From the NCBI GenBank assembly GCA_026874595.1, contig CM049308.1, positions 21,117,867 through 21,181,866 of the forward strand: DNA of 64,000 nucleotides. Direction: 5' to 3'. The notes under the pieces were generated by a model. The model had not been told where the DNA came from and did not search any database. It saw nothing but the letters and a program-made list of their open reading frames with translations. This document shows positions 11,747-22,930 of this stretch, in pieces. The position numbers and the translations under genes are program-made. Numbering within the stretch: position 1 is the first letter of the stretch; each line of letters begins with the position of its first letter. Source of the DNA: Sipunculus nudus (taxonomy: Eukaryota; Annelida; Sipuncula; Golfingiida; Sipunculidae).

Positions 11747-12190
11747 CCACTCTTTTACCTCTTTTTATTTAATAAAGATCTGGAAGATAATAGGCCATTA
11801 CAGGGAGGAAGTCCTATTTTTAATACCATCTCAGCAGTTCGACTCCCCTCTGTACCTATATGGAACTGACTGACTCTCAAAGAAAAACAGGCTCACTTAA
11901 TAAAATTCTAACAGCAGTCCTGAGACCATTATCCGTCTGCCATTCAGGTATAATACTATGCCTCCAGTCCTGTGTCTGTGGTGTAGTCGCTGGATCAATA
12001 CAGCAGTTCTGTCAATAGTTATGACGCTACCGCTGTGTGCGATTAACGCCGACAGTAACGCCCTGCCAGCTGAGGAACACTCAGGTTACCATAGAAGGGG
12101 TCATTTATTAAATTCCTTCGCCAACTGTAACGTGATACGACAAAATAAAAAGTTGACATTTAGAGAAATTACATATTCATTATGACGTTT
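11166..12190. other. Stretch without recognised gene; (TA)n at 11700-11743
   Basis: A TA microsatellite lies at 11700-11743. A 75-codon frame at 11958-12185 contains a hydrophobic run but no family motif, and is not supported as a gene. Confidence 0.5.
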
Positions 12191-12195
12191 TATTA

Positions 12196-12239
12196 GCCAA
12201 TCAGAAAACAGGATACAATTTTGTTCTTGACTTATAAAG
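12196..12239 (+). promoter_or_regulatory. Candidate CCAAT and TATA motifs
   Basis: GCCAATCAG at 12196-12204 and TTATAAAG at 12232-12239 are spaced as in RNA polymerase II promoters. The ATG at 12301 lies about 60 bases past the TATA-like word, and it opens a frame with a signal-peptide-like start. Both words are short and the region is AT-rich, so chance is possible. Confidence 0.4.
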
Positions 12240-12300
12240 ATCATATCACAAAGACTCCGAAATTGTTTTCCGAGTCGTTTGAGCAGACAACATCCTGAAC

Positions 12301-12409
12301 ATGGTGCCGTGGTTCGTTATCTTGCTATCCATCCCCGCGGTTTGCGGCTTGGATCTTTTTAAAAGACAGAACAGGGAGTCCTTCGTTGTTAGATGTTGGC
12401 ATAATTCAG
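12301..12409 (+). CDS. Possible first exon with signal peptide
   Basis: From ATG 12301 the frame begins MVPWFVILLSIPAVCG: a short N-region, a hydrophobic core and an Ala-x-Cys-Gly cleavage-like end, as in secreted proteins. It continues for about 20 residues to an in-frame stop at 12418. A plausible donor (CAG|GTGTTA) lies at 12409/12410, leaving phase 1. It is too short to track by length alone; support is the signal peptide plus the upstream CCAAT/TATA motifs. It could be exon 1 of the trypsin-like remnant starting near 14115, but the phases do not join directly, so an extra exon would be needed or the two are unrelated. Confidence 0.35.
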
Positions 12410-12420
12410 GTGTTACATAA

Positions 12421-13440
12421 CAAGGTATATTTTATGAAAATTTAATAAATGCACAAACTTGTAATTAAATGCATATAAAGATGGGGCTATCGGGCAGTTA
12501 AAGCAGTTGAAGGCCAAAGGACCAAGTTCATCAAATAATAACTTTTCAATTTTAAGGTGAACCCCCCCCCCCCCCCTTCCGGACCTGGGGACCTTTTTTT
12601 AGGCTTGTCATAAGTCCTCCTGGGAAGGATCCCTCCTTTTACTAAATCCTGGATCCGCCCCCACATCACCAGTTTATATCGAGTTTGTGGCGACAACTTT
12701 AAATAAAATAAAGCATCTATAATATAAATATTTTCCATGAATCTACAAATATATGCAATTATATATTCATTACAGAATTTTAACAGCATAATTGCAAACT
12801 TATACCAGAGCGCATTAATTATATTGGGTATTGCCATGATATGAGTGGTAATTTTAATTAATTAAATTCAATCATTTGTTGAAGGGCATGGAAATGGGGG
12901 AGGTTTTAGTCTGTAAATTGTACAAAACACTAAATGGTATACATACACAAATTTCGAATTTAAGAATTTTCATACAACTTCACATAGAGGGGTCAACTGC
13001 ACCTTAAAATATACCCTGTTACATGTGGCTATAGGTTTAAATAGTTTGCCAAATATGTTTCTTTACCGGTGACAGATATTTTTATAAGTATGTAATTTTA
13101 TTCGGCAAGTGATATTTTAGTTTAAGATTTTATTTGCCATCATAAACTTTGTCTTTAGGGATTAACTTTTCTTTTTAAAAAATTTCAATTTTTATCGGGT
13201 ACAATAAGAAGAGATATGAATGCCGTTGCGCCTGTGAAAACCAATATAAATACTGATGTCTATGAACAGAATCGATTAAAATGATAAATACGAAAATATC
13301 TATGAAAAATTACTAAATAATTATATATTTCAATATTAAGCTTTTAAGTACTCACGGAAACATAAAGACATCAAATAAAGACATCATCTTTGAACATGGT
13401 CATCTTTTCTTTGGCACACGGATTCAAATGTAGAAACTTC
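12421..13440. other. AT-rich stretch; C-run and transposon-end-like word
   Basis: A C-run at about 12561-12576 is followed at about 12647-12662 by TCCTGGATCCGCCCCCACAT. This resembles the CTGGATCCGCC termini seen at 8684-9634 and may be the edge of a decayed element. The rest shows nothing. Confidence 0.45.
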
Positions 13441-13444
13441 CTTG

Positions 13445-13725
13445 TGAAGTTCATGTGACTGGCCTCAAAAATCCAAGATCAACGTTGACAGCCCAGACAA
13501 ATTTACGGTTATACACTGCAGTCGTCCCAGATCTCCCTGGCTGTAACCGCTGCTTCGTATAGCAAGTTTCTCTGGGTCCGAACACCTGGGTTGGCACAAA
13601 GCAAAGAAATGTAATCAGACCAATGATACCGTGGAATCGCATTGTGCATTCAGCTAGATTTAAAACATACGACATGCGTTCTCGTTGGTCTGTTCATACC
13701 GATTCGTGAGGAGCGTACGACAAAT
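13445..13725 (+). mobile_element. R-D inverted-repeat element, copy 1 (right end lost)
   Basis: TA followed by CACTGCAGTCGTCCCAGATC at 13512-13533 is the left terminus of the family whose full copy is at 41821-42049. Shared internal blocks are 'aaccgctgcttcgtata', 'gcaaag', 'cagaccaatga' and 'atcgcattgtgca'. No matching right terminus was found. Confidence 0.6.
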
Positions 13726-13849
13726 TAGGTCGCGTAAACAAGACCCATCACAGGCCTAGAGCCGACACGAGAAAAACTATAGTGACCCCACACTGCGAAG
13801 TCTGCGTTGAATTGGACTTAAAAGGATATATAGCACAAGGGTATTGGTT

Positions 13850-13965
13850 AGGGCTTGTGGGCATCGAAATCCAAGCCCCATAATGCACCGGGGCTTCTTA
13901 ATACACCAGCAGCGTAGGTACAAATATAGTGAAGAGAGCAATGGTGTATGTTCAGATATGTTGGA
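13850..13965 (+). repeat. Dispersed repeat R-H, copy 1
   Basis: The text 'cataatgcaccggggctt' then 'aatacaccagcagcgtaggt' and 'aaatatagtgaagag' recurs at 16318-16425 in the same order and strand, on the two sides of the trypsin-like remnant. Confidence 0.65.
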
Positions 13966-14678
13966 TAATAATTTTTCAAGTCATATTGGATAAACAGTTG
14001 TGTTTATGTGGTAAGAACTTCACGGAATTAGTAATATCTTACTTGTAAGCATGCGCAGATGAAATGTAAATAGAAGGTGTTTCTTTAAAATGAAACAAAT
14101 TTTATTTTCGAAGTTTGACAATTGTGACAAGTAGTCCCGGCCAACCCCATAATCCCAAACTGGAAGAAGTTCGTTTTGAGTCGAAGCGACCCCTGGCGGA
14201 AGGGTGGCTGTTACCCGACGCACTTATGTCTGAGAGCAGCGGGCCTTTTGTTGTGGCAGGAACTGGTCTAGAGACTTCTTGTATTTGTGCACGGGACTTC
14301 CCGGGTTTGTCAATAATCACTTGGGAAGATCAGAGTTGGGTAAGGGCATGGAATTACGATGGAGAACCTGAGGACAGTTTCTTGGTGGTCATCTATCTGC
14401 GGACCATTAAGTGGCCATTGGACCCGTATCTACCAAGCACAAGCCGGAAAAACGCTTTTAGGAACAGCGCGCCCTCATCCGCAATTAATAGAAGAAGCGT
14501 TCAATACAATGGATATTCTTCTCTCACAGGAGCTGCTTACCCCTTGCATATGGAAGCCGTGGTCTATATAGAAGCGGGAAAGGTCGCCTGCTCCGGTGTT
14601 TGTATCTCTAAGCGGGTGGTGCTCACGTGCGGGGAATGCCTTCAAGATGAAACAGTCACCAACATCAAGTATGTCATA

Positions 14679-14720
14679 TATTTATTATTATTATTATGAT
14701 TATTATTATTATTATCATTA
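14679..14720. repeat. (TTA)n microsatellite
   Basis: TTA triplets with small interruptions, inside the presumed intron of the trypsin-like remnant. Confidence 0.9.
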
Positions 14721-14979
14721 TCAACATCATCATAATTATAAGTAGTAGTCGTAGTATTAGTGGTATTTATAGTAGTAATTGCTGTATTCGTACTAGCAGT
14801 CGTAGTCGAGGTATATAGCATACATCTAAACAATCTAAAGAGACTGTAGAATCTGTCAATAGGACATACAAAACCCATGCAAAATATTGTTACGGTGGCA
14901 GGTAAAAATGGCAGTGGAGAATTGATGGAGGAATAAATTATTAATGAAGTATTGTACATAAAAGATATATGTTCTAAAT

Positions 14980-14982
<3 letters not shown>

Positions 14983-15021
<39 letters not shown>

Positions 15022-15028
15022 CGTAATG

Positions 15029-15062
<34 letters not shown>

Positions 15063-15072
15063 TTATTATAAT
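14983..15072. repeat. (AAT)n microsatellite
   Basis: AAT triplets with a few substitutions, inside the same presumed intron. Confidence 0.93.
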
Positions 15073-15342
15073 AAATAAATACAAATGAAAAATATATAAA
15101 TAGATTAGCTCAGTTGTTGGAAATGCCCGGTCAGTGACCAACAATAAGTCATTCGTATTTTATTTGTTATGTTAAAGTTGCTCAATTCATTTTGAAACAA
15201 AAGTGAATTTAGAATCAAACTTACGATGGACGCTTTATACATGAATGGAAATCAGTGCAAGCATCTGGAACTTGTGCATTAGCCGTTTATATTATAAATA
15301 AATAAATCGGGTATGAGTGAATTAATAAGCACTGACTCAATA

Positions 15343-15391
15343 GAGACCCCACATGGCGGAGGCTTGCATTCATTAGAATGCAGATTTCTAG
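15343..15391 (+). repeat. Dispersed repeat R-F, copy 1
   Basis: GGAGGCTTGCATTCATTAGA followed by 'atgcagatttcta' is nearly identical to 56008-56051, on the same strand. The repeat word ends shortly before the acceptor site at 15414. Confidence 0.6.
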
Positions 15392-15959
15392 TTGTATTGT
15401 TTGTTTTCTTTCAGACTGTGTTCTGGACCGTCAACAAACCGCAGGAACCGTTCAAGAAGTATGATATACAGAAGATAAAAAGATAGCCATGATAATCATC
15501 AAGGAAACTAAACCATTGACTACCTGTAAACCGCTAAAGCTTCCTTGTAATAAGTATGATGTACCGGCATCTGGTGAAACCCTCGACAGTGCTTGGATGG
15601 GGATGCAAGTCAACTAAGACTGAAACAAATAAGGTACACGGGTGGACTATGAAGTGGGATGGAGATGACACATGTTGTAAAAACAATTTTTTTTATTTAA
15701 CAATGAATAGAAAGAAGAACGTCTGTATGCTGCCGACCGAGAAAAACACAGGCAACGTCTTTCTGTAATTGCGGTGGGCCTGTGGTCAATCGAGACCGGG
15801 TGGTTGGTATAATTATCCAGAATACTCCCAACTGCATACCGAACAAGTGCAGCGTGGTCGCTAGCCTGTTTTCGAGACTTGGGGAACTGTTGGGTGTGAA
15901 TGGCGCAGGTTATTTCTTGGATGATCTATACAGTAAGTTATTACTTCTTTGTGTAAGAT

Positions 15960-16317
15960 GACATGTATTAATCCCATTTCACATTTCCACGAATGTGAAG
16001 CCGAATGACCACGAACTAATATCGTGATACTTCGTGTGGGGTGTCGGAGGTGACGCCTTGAACATTCGGCAATATTCGAAGATATGTCACGGGCACTTAG
16101 AATTCTTCGTGCTATTTTCGAATGTTCAAAATTAGGTGTTCTCGTTACACGTCGTACAAAAGTTGTAGAAGTATCTGGACAAGTCGAGTAAGAGTTGTTT
16201 TAACTCCTGACCACCCGTGTCTGGGGTCATGCACATTCTTAATCGTTTCGTAATGGCAAATCATTCATGCATTGCACGAAATCGGAAGCACAAAGTTCGA
16301 CGCTGCTATTTGGATAT
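15960..16317. other. Possible degraded inverted-repeat element
   Basis: Holds short mirrored words (CACGAATGTGAAGCCGAATG, ACATTCGGCAATATTCG, TTCGTGCTATTTTCGAATG) that resemble fold-back element arms. No terminus or target duplication could be fixed. Confidence 0.3.
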
Positions 16318-16425
16318 TGTTACAGTCCAAATCTGACCCCCACAATGCACCGGGCTTTTAAATACGCAAGCGGCATAGGTATAAATGTAGTGAAGAGGAC
16401 AATTAGTCTGTTCAAGGCAAACTAG
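16318..16425 (+). repeat. Dispersed repeat R-H, copy 2
   Basis: Matches 13850-13965: 'cacaatgcaccgggctttt', 'aatacgcaagcggcataggt', 'aaatgtagtgaagag'. Confidence 0.65.
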
Positions 16426-16984
16426 AAAACTGACAGGTCAGTAAGGGTCCCGCTAAAGATGCAGTCATTATAAATTGAAGTACTGTGAATTTGGTGCACT
16501 TTGGTAGCATGGGCTGAAAGATTGATATTTGAAAATTAGAGAACCTGTAAAGAACAGCTGACATGTATAAACTGGAAGAAAAGATATGGTAAAGTGAAAA
16601 TGTTCAAAGCTATCAAAATCATGATATAAAAGAACTGCATGCATTTTTAGTTTCTGTATTTCTGTATTACCTGAGCCAATTATTCTTGGTTGAAGTCTTG
16701 GCTGGGCTGTGTCAAATATTTTTCCAGTATTTGTATGTTGAATTGGCCTTATAACATGTGAGGCTTGAGTCTTTACATGAACCTTGTAGTATTAGAGAGA
16801 GTCAGCTGTTGTTTAGTAGTGATAAAATGGTCATTCTCTTGAACTGAGATTCAGCTGTTCTTGGGTTTGGGTCTACAGATGCGCTGTGTTGTGTAGAGCG
16901 GCTACATATGAATATCAATGTCAATTTGTTGATGGTCACTATAATAGGTTCAAATTCCTTGAGATGTAAAAAAGATTCATCCAT
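16426..16984. other. Stretch without recognised gene
   Basis: Nothing beyond an ORF of 60 codons at 16802-16984 without motifs. Confidence 0.5.
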
Positions 16985-17935
16985 TTCTGGCCTGCTGAAG
17001 GAGACACCAGCAACTGAACACCAAACTGTGTATTACATTTTTTTTCCTTCTGACCCAAATATCAATAAGCTTCTCCCTTAGGTCATGGGTAATACATCTT
17101 ATGTTTATATCCTATCCATCATATGTTAGGGGAGTTATTATGCGGAAACAAATTTGATTGTTCATCAAATTCTTTGCGGGTTATTGCATTAACATCATTT
17201 GAGAATTATCGCCTCTGTCAAGGTCATCCATCTCGAACTTGACCTAGCCCTTCATAACAAATATTACTGGTGCAAGTTAAGTGAGTGTTAGTCAAATTTT
17301 TTGCGAGCTATTTGGTTAACATCATTTTAGCATTATAACCTCTGTGACCTTGAAAATCCATCAAGGTCACCCATCTTCAAACATGATGTTGTTCATCAAA
17401 AGGTCCATCACTGCCGTGAGTCTGGGGACCTTATATGAAATACTTTTTACGAGTTATTCTGTTAACAATGTGTGTCCTTTTGCATGCATATTTGCTAAGA
17501 GAGTGCAACCTTACTAGGTGTTCAGTAATGGTTTTTACCGCATAACTTACAGAAAAATGGCTGACTATGACCATATATCATGCCTCGTTGCTGTTGACAT
17601 GAGGACCTGTCCTACTATTAAGGTGGTATAAACAATTATGGTTACAATTATTATTTCTACCCTGCTGAAAGAGGGACCTAAAATTTAACACCAAACTGTG
17701 AATAACTTTTTTGACCTTTGACCTCCGGACCCAAAAATCGATAGGGATCTTCCATAATTGATGGTTAATACATATTTCAGGTTTGACCTCAATCCGTCAA
17801 TCCTAACTGGAGTTATCATCTGGAAAAGAATTTGTGGACGGACGGACAGACGGACGGACGGACAGACAGACAGACGGACAGGTCGATTACGATAGGGCAC
17901 CCGCTTTTCAAGCGGGGCCCTAATTACATAAGTAT
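16985..17935 (-). repeat. Dispersed repeat R-B, copy 1
   Basis: Read on the minus strand it opens near 17930 with 'aagcgggtgccctatcgtaa', a CCGTCCGTCCG run, then 'gataactccagtt.ggattga', and carries 'gacctttgacctccggaccc'-type blocks in at least two tandem rounds. The same order appears at 27945-28990 and, in plus orientation, at 37070-37860. No protein is encoded. Confidence 0.75.
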
Positions 17936-18569
17936 CGACCCGGGCTTTGCCACCGAGCGCTCCGCGGGTTCGTACCGGCTTGGGTTGGAATTTGATGTTT
18001 TTATTCCGAGCCAATGAGGAGGTTCCTCGGGATGTTACGGCCCGAGTTGTATACCGAAACAACCCACAGTAAGTATATTATCAAGGTGCTAAGTTAGGAA
18101 GCGGTGTGAGCAAGTTTCTAACCAGAATTGACATGTTGCTTAGGGTCAAGGTCACAGGGAGCAGCCAGTTTTCGAAGTCCTTCTTCTGATTGGCTGTTTG
18201 GTTTCAGGCTCATTCATCATGGAAATACTAGCAGAAGATTTACTGCGTTGTCTCTAATAGTGCCATTTAGTAATTAAAACAGAAAGTTCAGGCTCCAAGC
18301 GGGTGTTGTTGCTACCTGCACATTTTATTGTTTTAACTTATTAGAAATGGTTTACACACCCAGGTAAATACCCACGTTCATTTATTCATTTAAAAATCTG
18401 TGTCCTCGCTATCACACCAATATTTTATATAGTGTGCTTGTCAGGCTCACTGGTAGACTTACTACTTAGATTATCTATCTTATATTATTAAGCAACGCCC
18501 GTGACACAAAAAAACAGTATCCCCTGATGTCGCGCAACTCCTTTGAGGTTTCGCCTGTGAAATACCATT
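17936..18569. other. Stretch without recognised gene
   Basis: No motif or repeat shared with the rest of the window was recognised. Confidence 0.45.
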
Positions 18570-19190
18570 GGTCAGCTGAGCCATAGCGATCACCGTTTGT
18601 CCGTCTTCCCTCCGCGAGGGTCTTGCCAGGATTGAGGCAGGGGCCGACATATTTGGCAAACAGAATTCCAATTAAATTCCAATTAGAAATATCAGGAGAA
18701 GATAAATAAATAAAAAAAATATCATATTAGTAGGATCAAACCTAATGAAGTGTAGAATTATCAATAAACAATTAATTACTGCATTTGCAATGCTTTATTT
18801 TGATATAAATCCCAGATCTGCAGATACCAGTGACAGGAATTTTATGAGTGTGTTTTAGCTTAATTAATCATTATTAGAATAAGTGAAATTCAGGAGGACG
18901 TAGCAATGCTTTATTTTGATATAAATCCCAGATCTGCAGATACCAGTGACAGGAATTTTATGAGTGTGTTTTAGCTTAATTAATCATTATTAGAATAAGT
19001 GAAATTCAGGAGGACGTAGCGAAGGGCCCCCCCCCCCCCCCCGTGGCCCTCCTTGGTTACGTCCCTGGTCTGGACATTAACAAGGCACAAATTATAACGC
19101 TTGACCGAGAAAGTTCTCACTTGCTAACCAGGTAGGTCTTAGGTATATCTCCTTGCATATAATAAAATAGGTTACTGTGACCTATATATG
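18570..19190 (+). repeat. R-A copy interrupted by a tandem duplication and C-run
   Basis: The head 'tcagctgagccatagcgatc' with TTTGTCCGTCTTCC is at 18573-18620. The next expected family block, 'ttaacaaggcacaaattata', appears only at about 19077, and is followed by 'gcttgaccgagaaag' and 'aataggttactgtgacctat'. The 450 bases between hold the 116-bp duplication and a C-run flanked by GTTACGTCCCTG, i.e. probably an inserted sequence. Confidence 0.55.
18787..19018 (+). repeat. Perfect 116-bp tandem duplication
   Basis: Bases 18787-18902 and 18903-19018 read identically, both starting GCAATGCTTTATTTTGATAT and ending AGGAGGACGTA. No mismatch was seen. Confidence 0.9.
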
Positions 19191-20569
19191 CGGGTGTGGC
19201 GTTTTTCTGTGTTTTGGCCCTTAGAAAATCATGTTTGTGTTTTATGCTGCAAAAAAAAACAATTTGCGCTCAACCCGAAAAATGAAACATGTATCATCTG
19301 CACATATATATCATTGTTACCAGGTAAAATAATTATGAAAACAGGCCCAGCACGTTCTTCAGAACCAGAGTGGACTCGACTTCAAAATTTTAACATTTTA
19401 GCCTGTCGATTTATGAAATACTCAGAGAAGATACCTCAGTCGTGACTGCATGGATCTTTCTGACATTTGGTATAAGCTTATTAATCAAGGATATCCCTTT
19501 CAGCTGTGGAATACTAGTGACAGCATCCACATTTTCTTTACGTTTCCGTATTTTTATCATATTTTTCAGACTTTGAAATCAGGGTTGACATGTCACAATA
19601 GGAACCAAGCAAACACGTTTCATACACTGTATGCACATATCAAAAGAACATGCATCATTATCTATCACCGTTGAATATTTGAAGAAATCCCATTCAATAA
19701 AATGATGTGCTCACGTTTTTGTCCAATGAAGAAGTCATTTTGTTATTATTTTAAGTTCATTCCACCATACAACTCAGAAACTGTTACCCATGACGTTAAA
19801 GCTTTTAAAAGGTAGAAAAACGCATATAGATTAGATGAAGTAGGTTGACATAACACTTATTTTCTGCGCTTGAAGATTACTAAATTATTTCTTAATTACA
19901 CCTGCTGCTATCATGGGGATATTTCGGTTGCAGTCTCTCTACGCATGCGCCTGTACAAGAGGGAAATCCTCCGTTAATCTGGCATCCTCCTTTCAGATCA
20001 TATCAATTTTGCTCACTAAAATTAGTGCATGTCACTGGGAATAGGGTACTGAAGCAGACGCATGAAAGATGGCAATTTATCACAGTTTGTCACGATAAAG
20101 ATGCTTCTGAACAAACTTTGATTTTTTCTGGATGCCAGGGCCATGGAGGAATTCGCGAGCAAAATGTTGGAACTAACTTACCACCATTCCTTTGATCAAT
20201 GCCAGCGCATTAAGTTTGCCATTGAAACCTGCTGGTTTGGGAAAACATCATCTGTATCAAAGTCTATATGATCTGTAAGACTGCAAATTGTTAACGGAAA
20301 AAAAATTTCTGTAGTCCATCCATCCACCTGGGAAATGCCTCGAGTCGTTTACATTTACCGTTCTTTAAACGTTTTTCAGCACCTTGAAGGTAATGTTTAA
20401 TTGTATTTCAGCTGACATTGCTTCTTTCAATAGTGGTAAAACAGTGAAGTTGCCATGGAAAATCGAAGTAAGTTTTTAATAAATTTTAACACAATTATAC
20501 TTTATCTTATTTGTTTTATACGGTAAATGGAAACTTTTCCGTCGTATTTCCAATTTCGCTCCGTCTTTT
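19191..20569. other. Stretch without recognised gene
   Basis: Short frames at 19188-19445 and 19450-19674 carry no recognisable motif. No shared repeat was seen. Confidence 0.45.
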
Positions 20570-22650
20570 GCTCAGCTGACTGCTATATAGCGTTCACTCT
20601 CTGTCCGTCGTCCGTTTTCCCGTCCATCTGTCTGTTTGTCTATCTGTCCGCCCGTCCGTTAACAAAGCAAAAATTGTAACCGCTAGTACTAGAAATTACT
20701 CACTGAATATCCATGGAGGTCCATAAATAATCTCCATGGAAACCTGAATTTAGGTCATGGGGACTTTCCTTTTGCAAACTACGGGTCAAAAATATAATTT
20801 TGAGCACCCAGTGAGTAAAATTGTGCAAATATTGTAACTGCTTGACCTAGAAGATTTTTCTGTACACCTATTAAGGTTCATAAAATAATCTCCTCGAAAA
20901 CCTCAAATTAGGTCACTGCAACTTTACTCTTTCGAGGTATGGGGCTCAAAAGGACCTTCCACCAGCACCGCCAACCCCCCCCCCCCCCCCCAGAATAATT
21001 AAAAAAAACTAAATAAATAATGTATGGATTATCATGATTCCATACATGTTAATCATGTAGTGTTTCATCATTTCCTAAAGACTGGTGACGCCATCTCTAC
21101 ATTTTCCAATTTTTACACATTTTTTTTATTTTTGAGACCTTTACATGAAGCAGTCCGGACGGTATTAGTGCACACACCGTAACCATCAGACCTAGAAACT
21201 GTTAATTGTACATCCAGGGATGTCCTAGGCAACCTTAAATTAGGTTATGGTGACCTATATTCTGCGAGCTACTGGCCGAAAACATGATTTTGAGCACCTG
21301 AGTTACACCAGGCACAATTGTATCAATTTGGCCTAGAATATTCTAATGTGACATTCAGGGAGGTCCTGGATGAGTGTCCTTGGAAACATGAAATTGGGTC
21401 ACCGTGACCTATATTCTGCGTTTTATAGGAAAAATATGATTTGAGCACCCTGAAAGTCAGATGGGCTTAAACTGCATCAGTTAGGCCTAGAATCATTTAA
21501 TGTAATATCCAGGGGATTCTTGTACAAATTTCCTTGGAAACCTGAAATTTGATCACGATGACTTATATTTACGAGCGACTGGCTAAAAACATGATTTTGA
21601 ATAACCAGACAGTCAGACAGGACCCAATTGTAACTGTTTGGCCAAGAATCGTATGACACAACATCCAAGGAGGTTCTGACCAAATCTCATTTGAAACCCG
21701 AAAATATTACCTATTTTCTGCAAGTAAATGGCCAGAATTATGATTATGAGCACAAAACAATTATGTTTCATTGTTGGGGTCGCTTTTGTCGATCTCTCCC
21801 ATGCTTAGAATAAGTCGTGGTCTGTAGCTGTTTTGCTGCCGTACTCGCCGCTGCCTTGCCACACAATGACAAATACCCCGCTAACAATGCATACCCCCGT
21901 TTGAAAGGCACCCCCTGTGGTAAGTCATGCATTACCGACTGTGGCGGGTCCTAGCGTACTTCTTAGGCATTAGGCTAGCTCCCAGCCTCCCCCCCCCCCC
22001 CCCCGGAGGTAACTGCAGATTAACTTAGGTCAGTCTTACATATTATGAATACCTAGACAGTCAGGCGTGGTACCAAACTTTACCGTTGGACCTAGAACCT
22101 TCTAATAAGACATCCAGGGAGGTCCCTGGCAAATCTCCTTTGATTCCTGAAATTAGGACACTGTGACCTATATTCTCTGAGCTATGAGCAGAGAAACCTA
22201 ATTTTGAACACAATGAAAGTCAAACAGGTCACAAATCTTAACTGTTGGCTCTAGAAATATTCTTCTTAATATAAAGGGAAGCCATTGCAATGTTTCCTTT
22301 GACATCAAAAATAAGGTCACTGTGACCTATATTGTGTACTCTGTGTGAAACAACATGATTTGAGGTTCCCTATAAGTCAGATGGACACAAGTCATTGCCG
22401 TATGACAGAGAAACTTTAAACTTAGCATCTGTGGAGTTCCTTGTAAAATCTTTTTGCTGTTACCTATTTTCTAATGACTATGGGAAAAAACATTATATTA
22501 AGCACTTTGGAAGTCATTCTTCCAATTGTTCAAGGTTTCTTAACAAATATATTTTACCAGATCATAACATCAATAAATAATACATGCATCACCTGCATAC
22601 ACGCCAAATACAGCTTGGAGTCATGACCCTTGGGTACGTGACAGGGCAAT
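20570..22650 (+). repeat. Dispersed repeat R-A, long copy with internal tandem units
   Basis: Begins 'tttgctcagctgactgctat' and a CGTCCGT run, and ends near 22620 with 'gagtcatgacccttgggtac'. Between them the block 'gacctagaa..ttctaa.tg.acatccagggaggtcc...cctgaaattaggtcactgtgacctatattctg.gagcta' recurs about every 160-170 bases, at least eight times with substantial divergence. C-runs lie at about 20977-20990 and 21990-22003. Confidence 0.75.
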
Positions 22651-22696
22651 ATCACATGCTTTCTCTCGTTTTATACCCTGGTTTAAACCAGCCCTG

Positions 22697-22930
22697 GTGA
22701 CTACTGCACCTGCGGGCCCATGGTGTGTAATCGTCCCCGTTGCTGGGTCATTTCACAGAAACCGAACGAGGCACTCTTTTGTAAGTCAAGCACGGACGTT
22801 GGGCATAGCCTGCAGAGCGCTCAGCCTGGGTAGGGGCCACCGTGAAAAATCTCACCGCCTCGGCCGAGATTCGAACTCACGATCTTCCTGCTTTAAGTCA
22901 TATGCTCTACCCCCGAGCCAGAGAAGTCAG
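22697..22930 (-). mobile_element. tRNA-derived SINE-like element, copy 2
   Basis: Read from about 22923 on the minus strand: an A box within GGCTCGGGGGTAGAGC, where GCTC and GAGC can form a D stem, then a B box GTGAGTTCGAATCTC, whose T loop TTCGAAT is flanked by a mostly paired stem. No acceptor stem closes the structure, so it is not a tRNA gene. The following body word GTGAGATTTTTCACGGTGG is shared with the copy at 8880-9015. The far end toward 22697 is not well defined. Confidence 0.65.

Larger units (their letters stand above)
14115..15932 (+). pseudogene. Trypsin-like serine protease homologue, decayed
   Basis: Exon A (about 14115-14668) ends with a recognisable S1 peptidase start: 'YNGYSSLTGAAYPLHMEAVV', then CSGVCISKRVVLTCGECL, which lines up with the usual CGGSLIS..WVLTAAHC block. 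A donor CAA|GTATGT follows at 14668. An acceptor with a strong pyrimidine tract (TTTTCTTTCAG) ends at 15414, and the phase joins as NIK-LCSG. Exon B then shows KKIAMIIIKETKPLTTCKPL (the DIALIKL..PL region) and SFCNCGGPVV (the GDSGGPLV region), ending near 15932 before GTAAGT. All three triad positions are changed: His to Glu, Asp to Lys, Ser to Cys. The blocks lie in different frames and TAA codons interrupt at about 15465 and 15614, so it is a pseudogene, or a read with errors. The 100-odd residues before the protease block match nothing I recognise. Confidence 0.6.

Noticed and set aside
22850-22925. tRNA gene on the minus strand
   Set aside because: A and B boxes and a D stem are visible but no acceptor stem closes and a SINE-like body follows.
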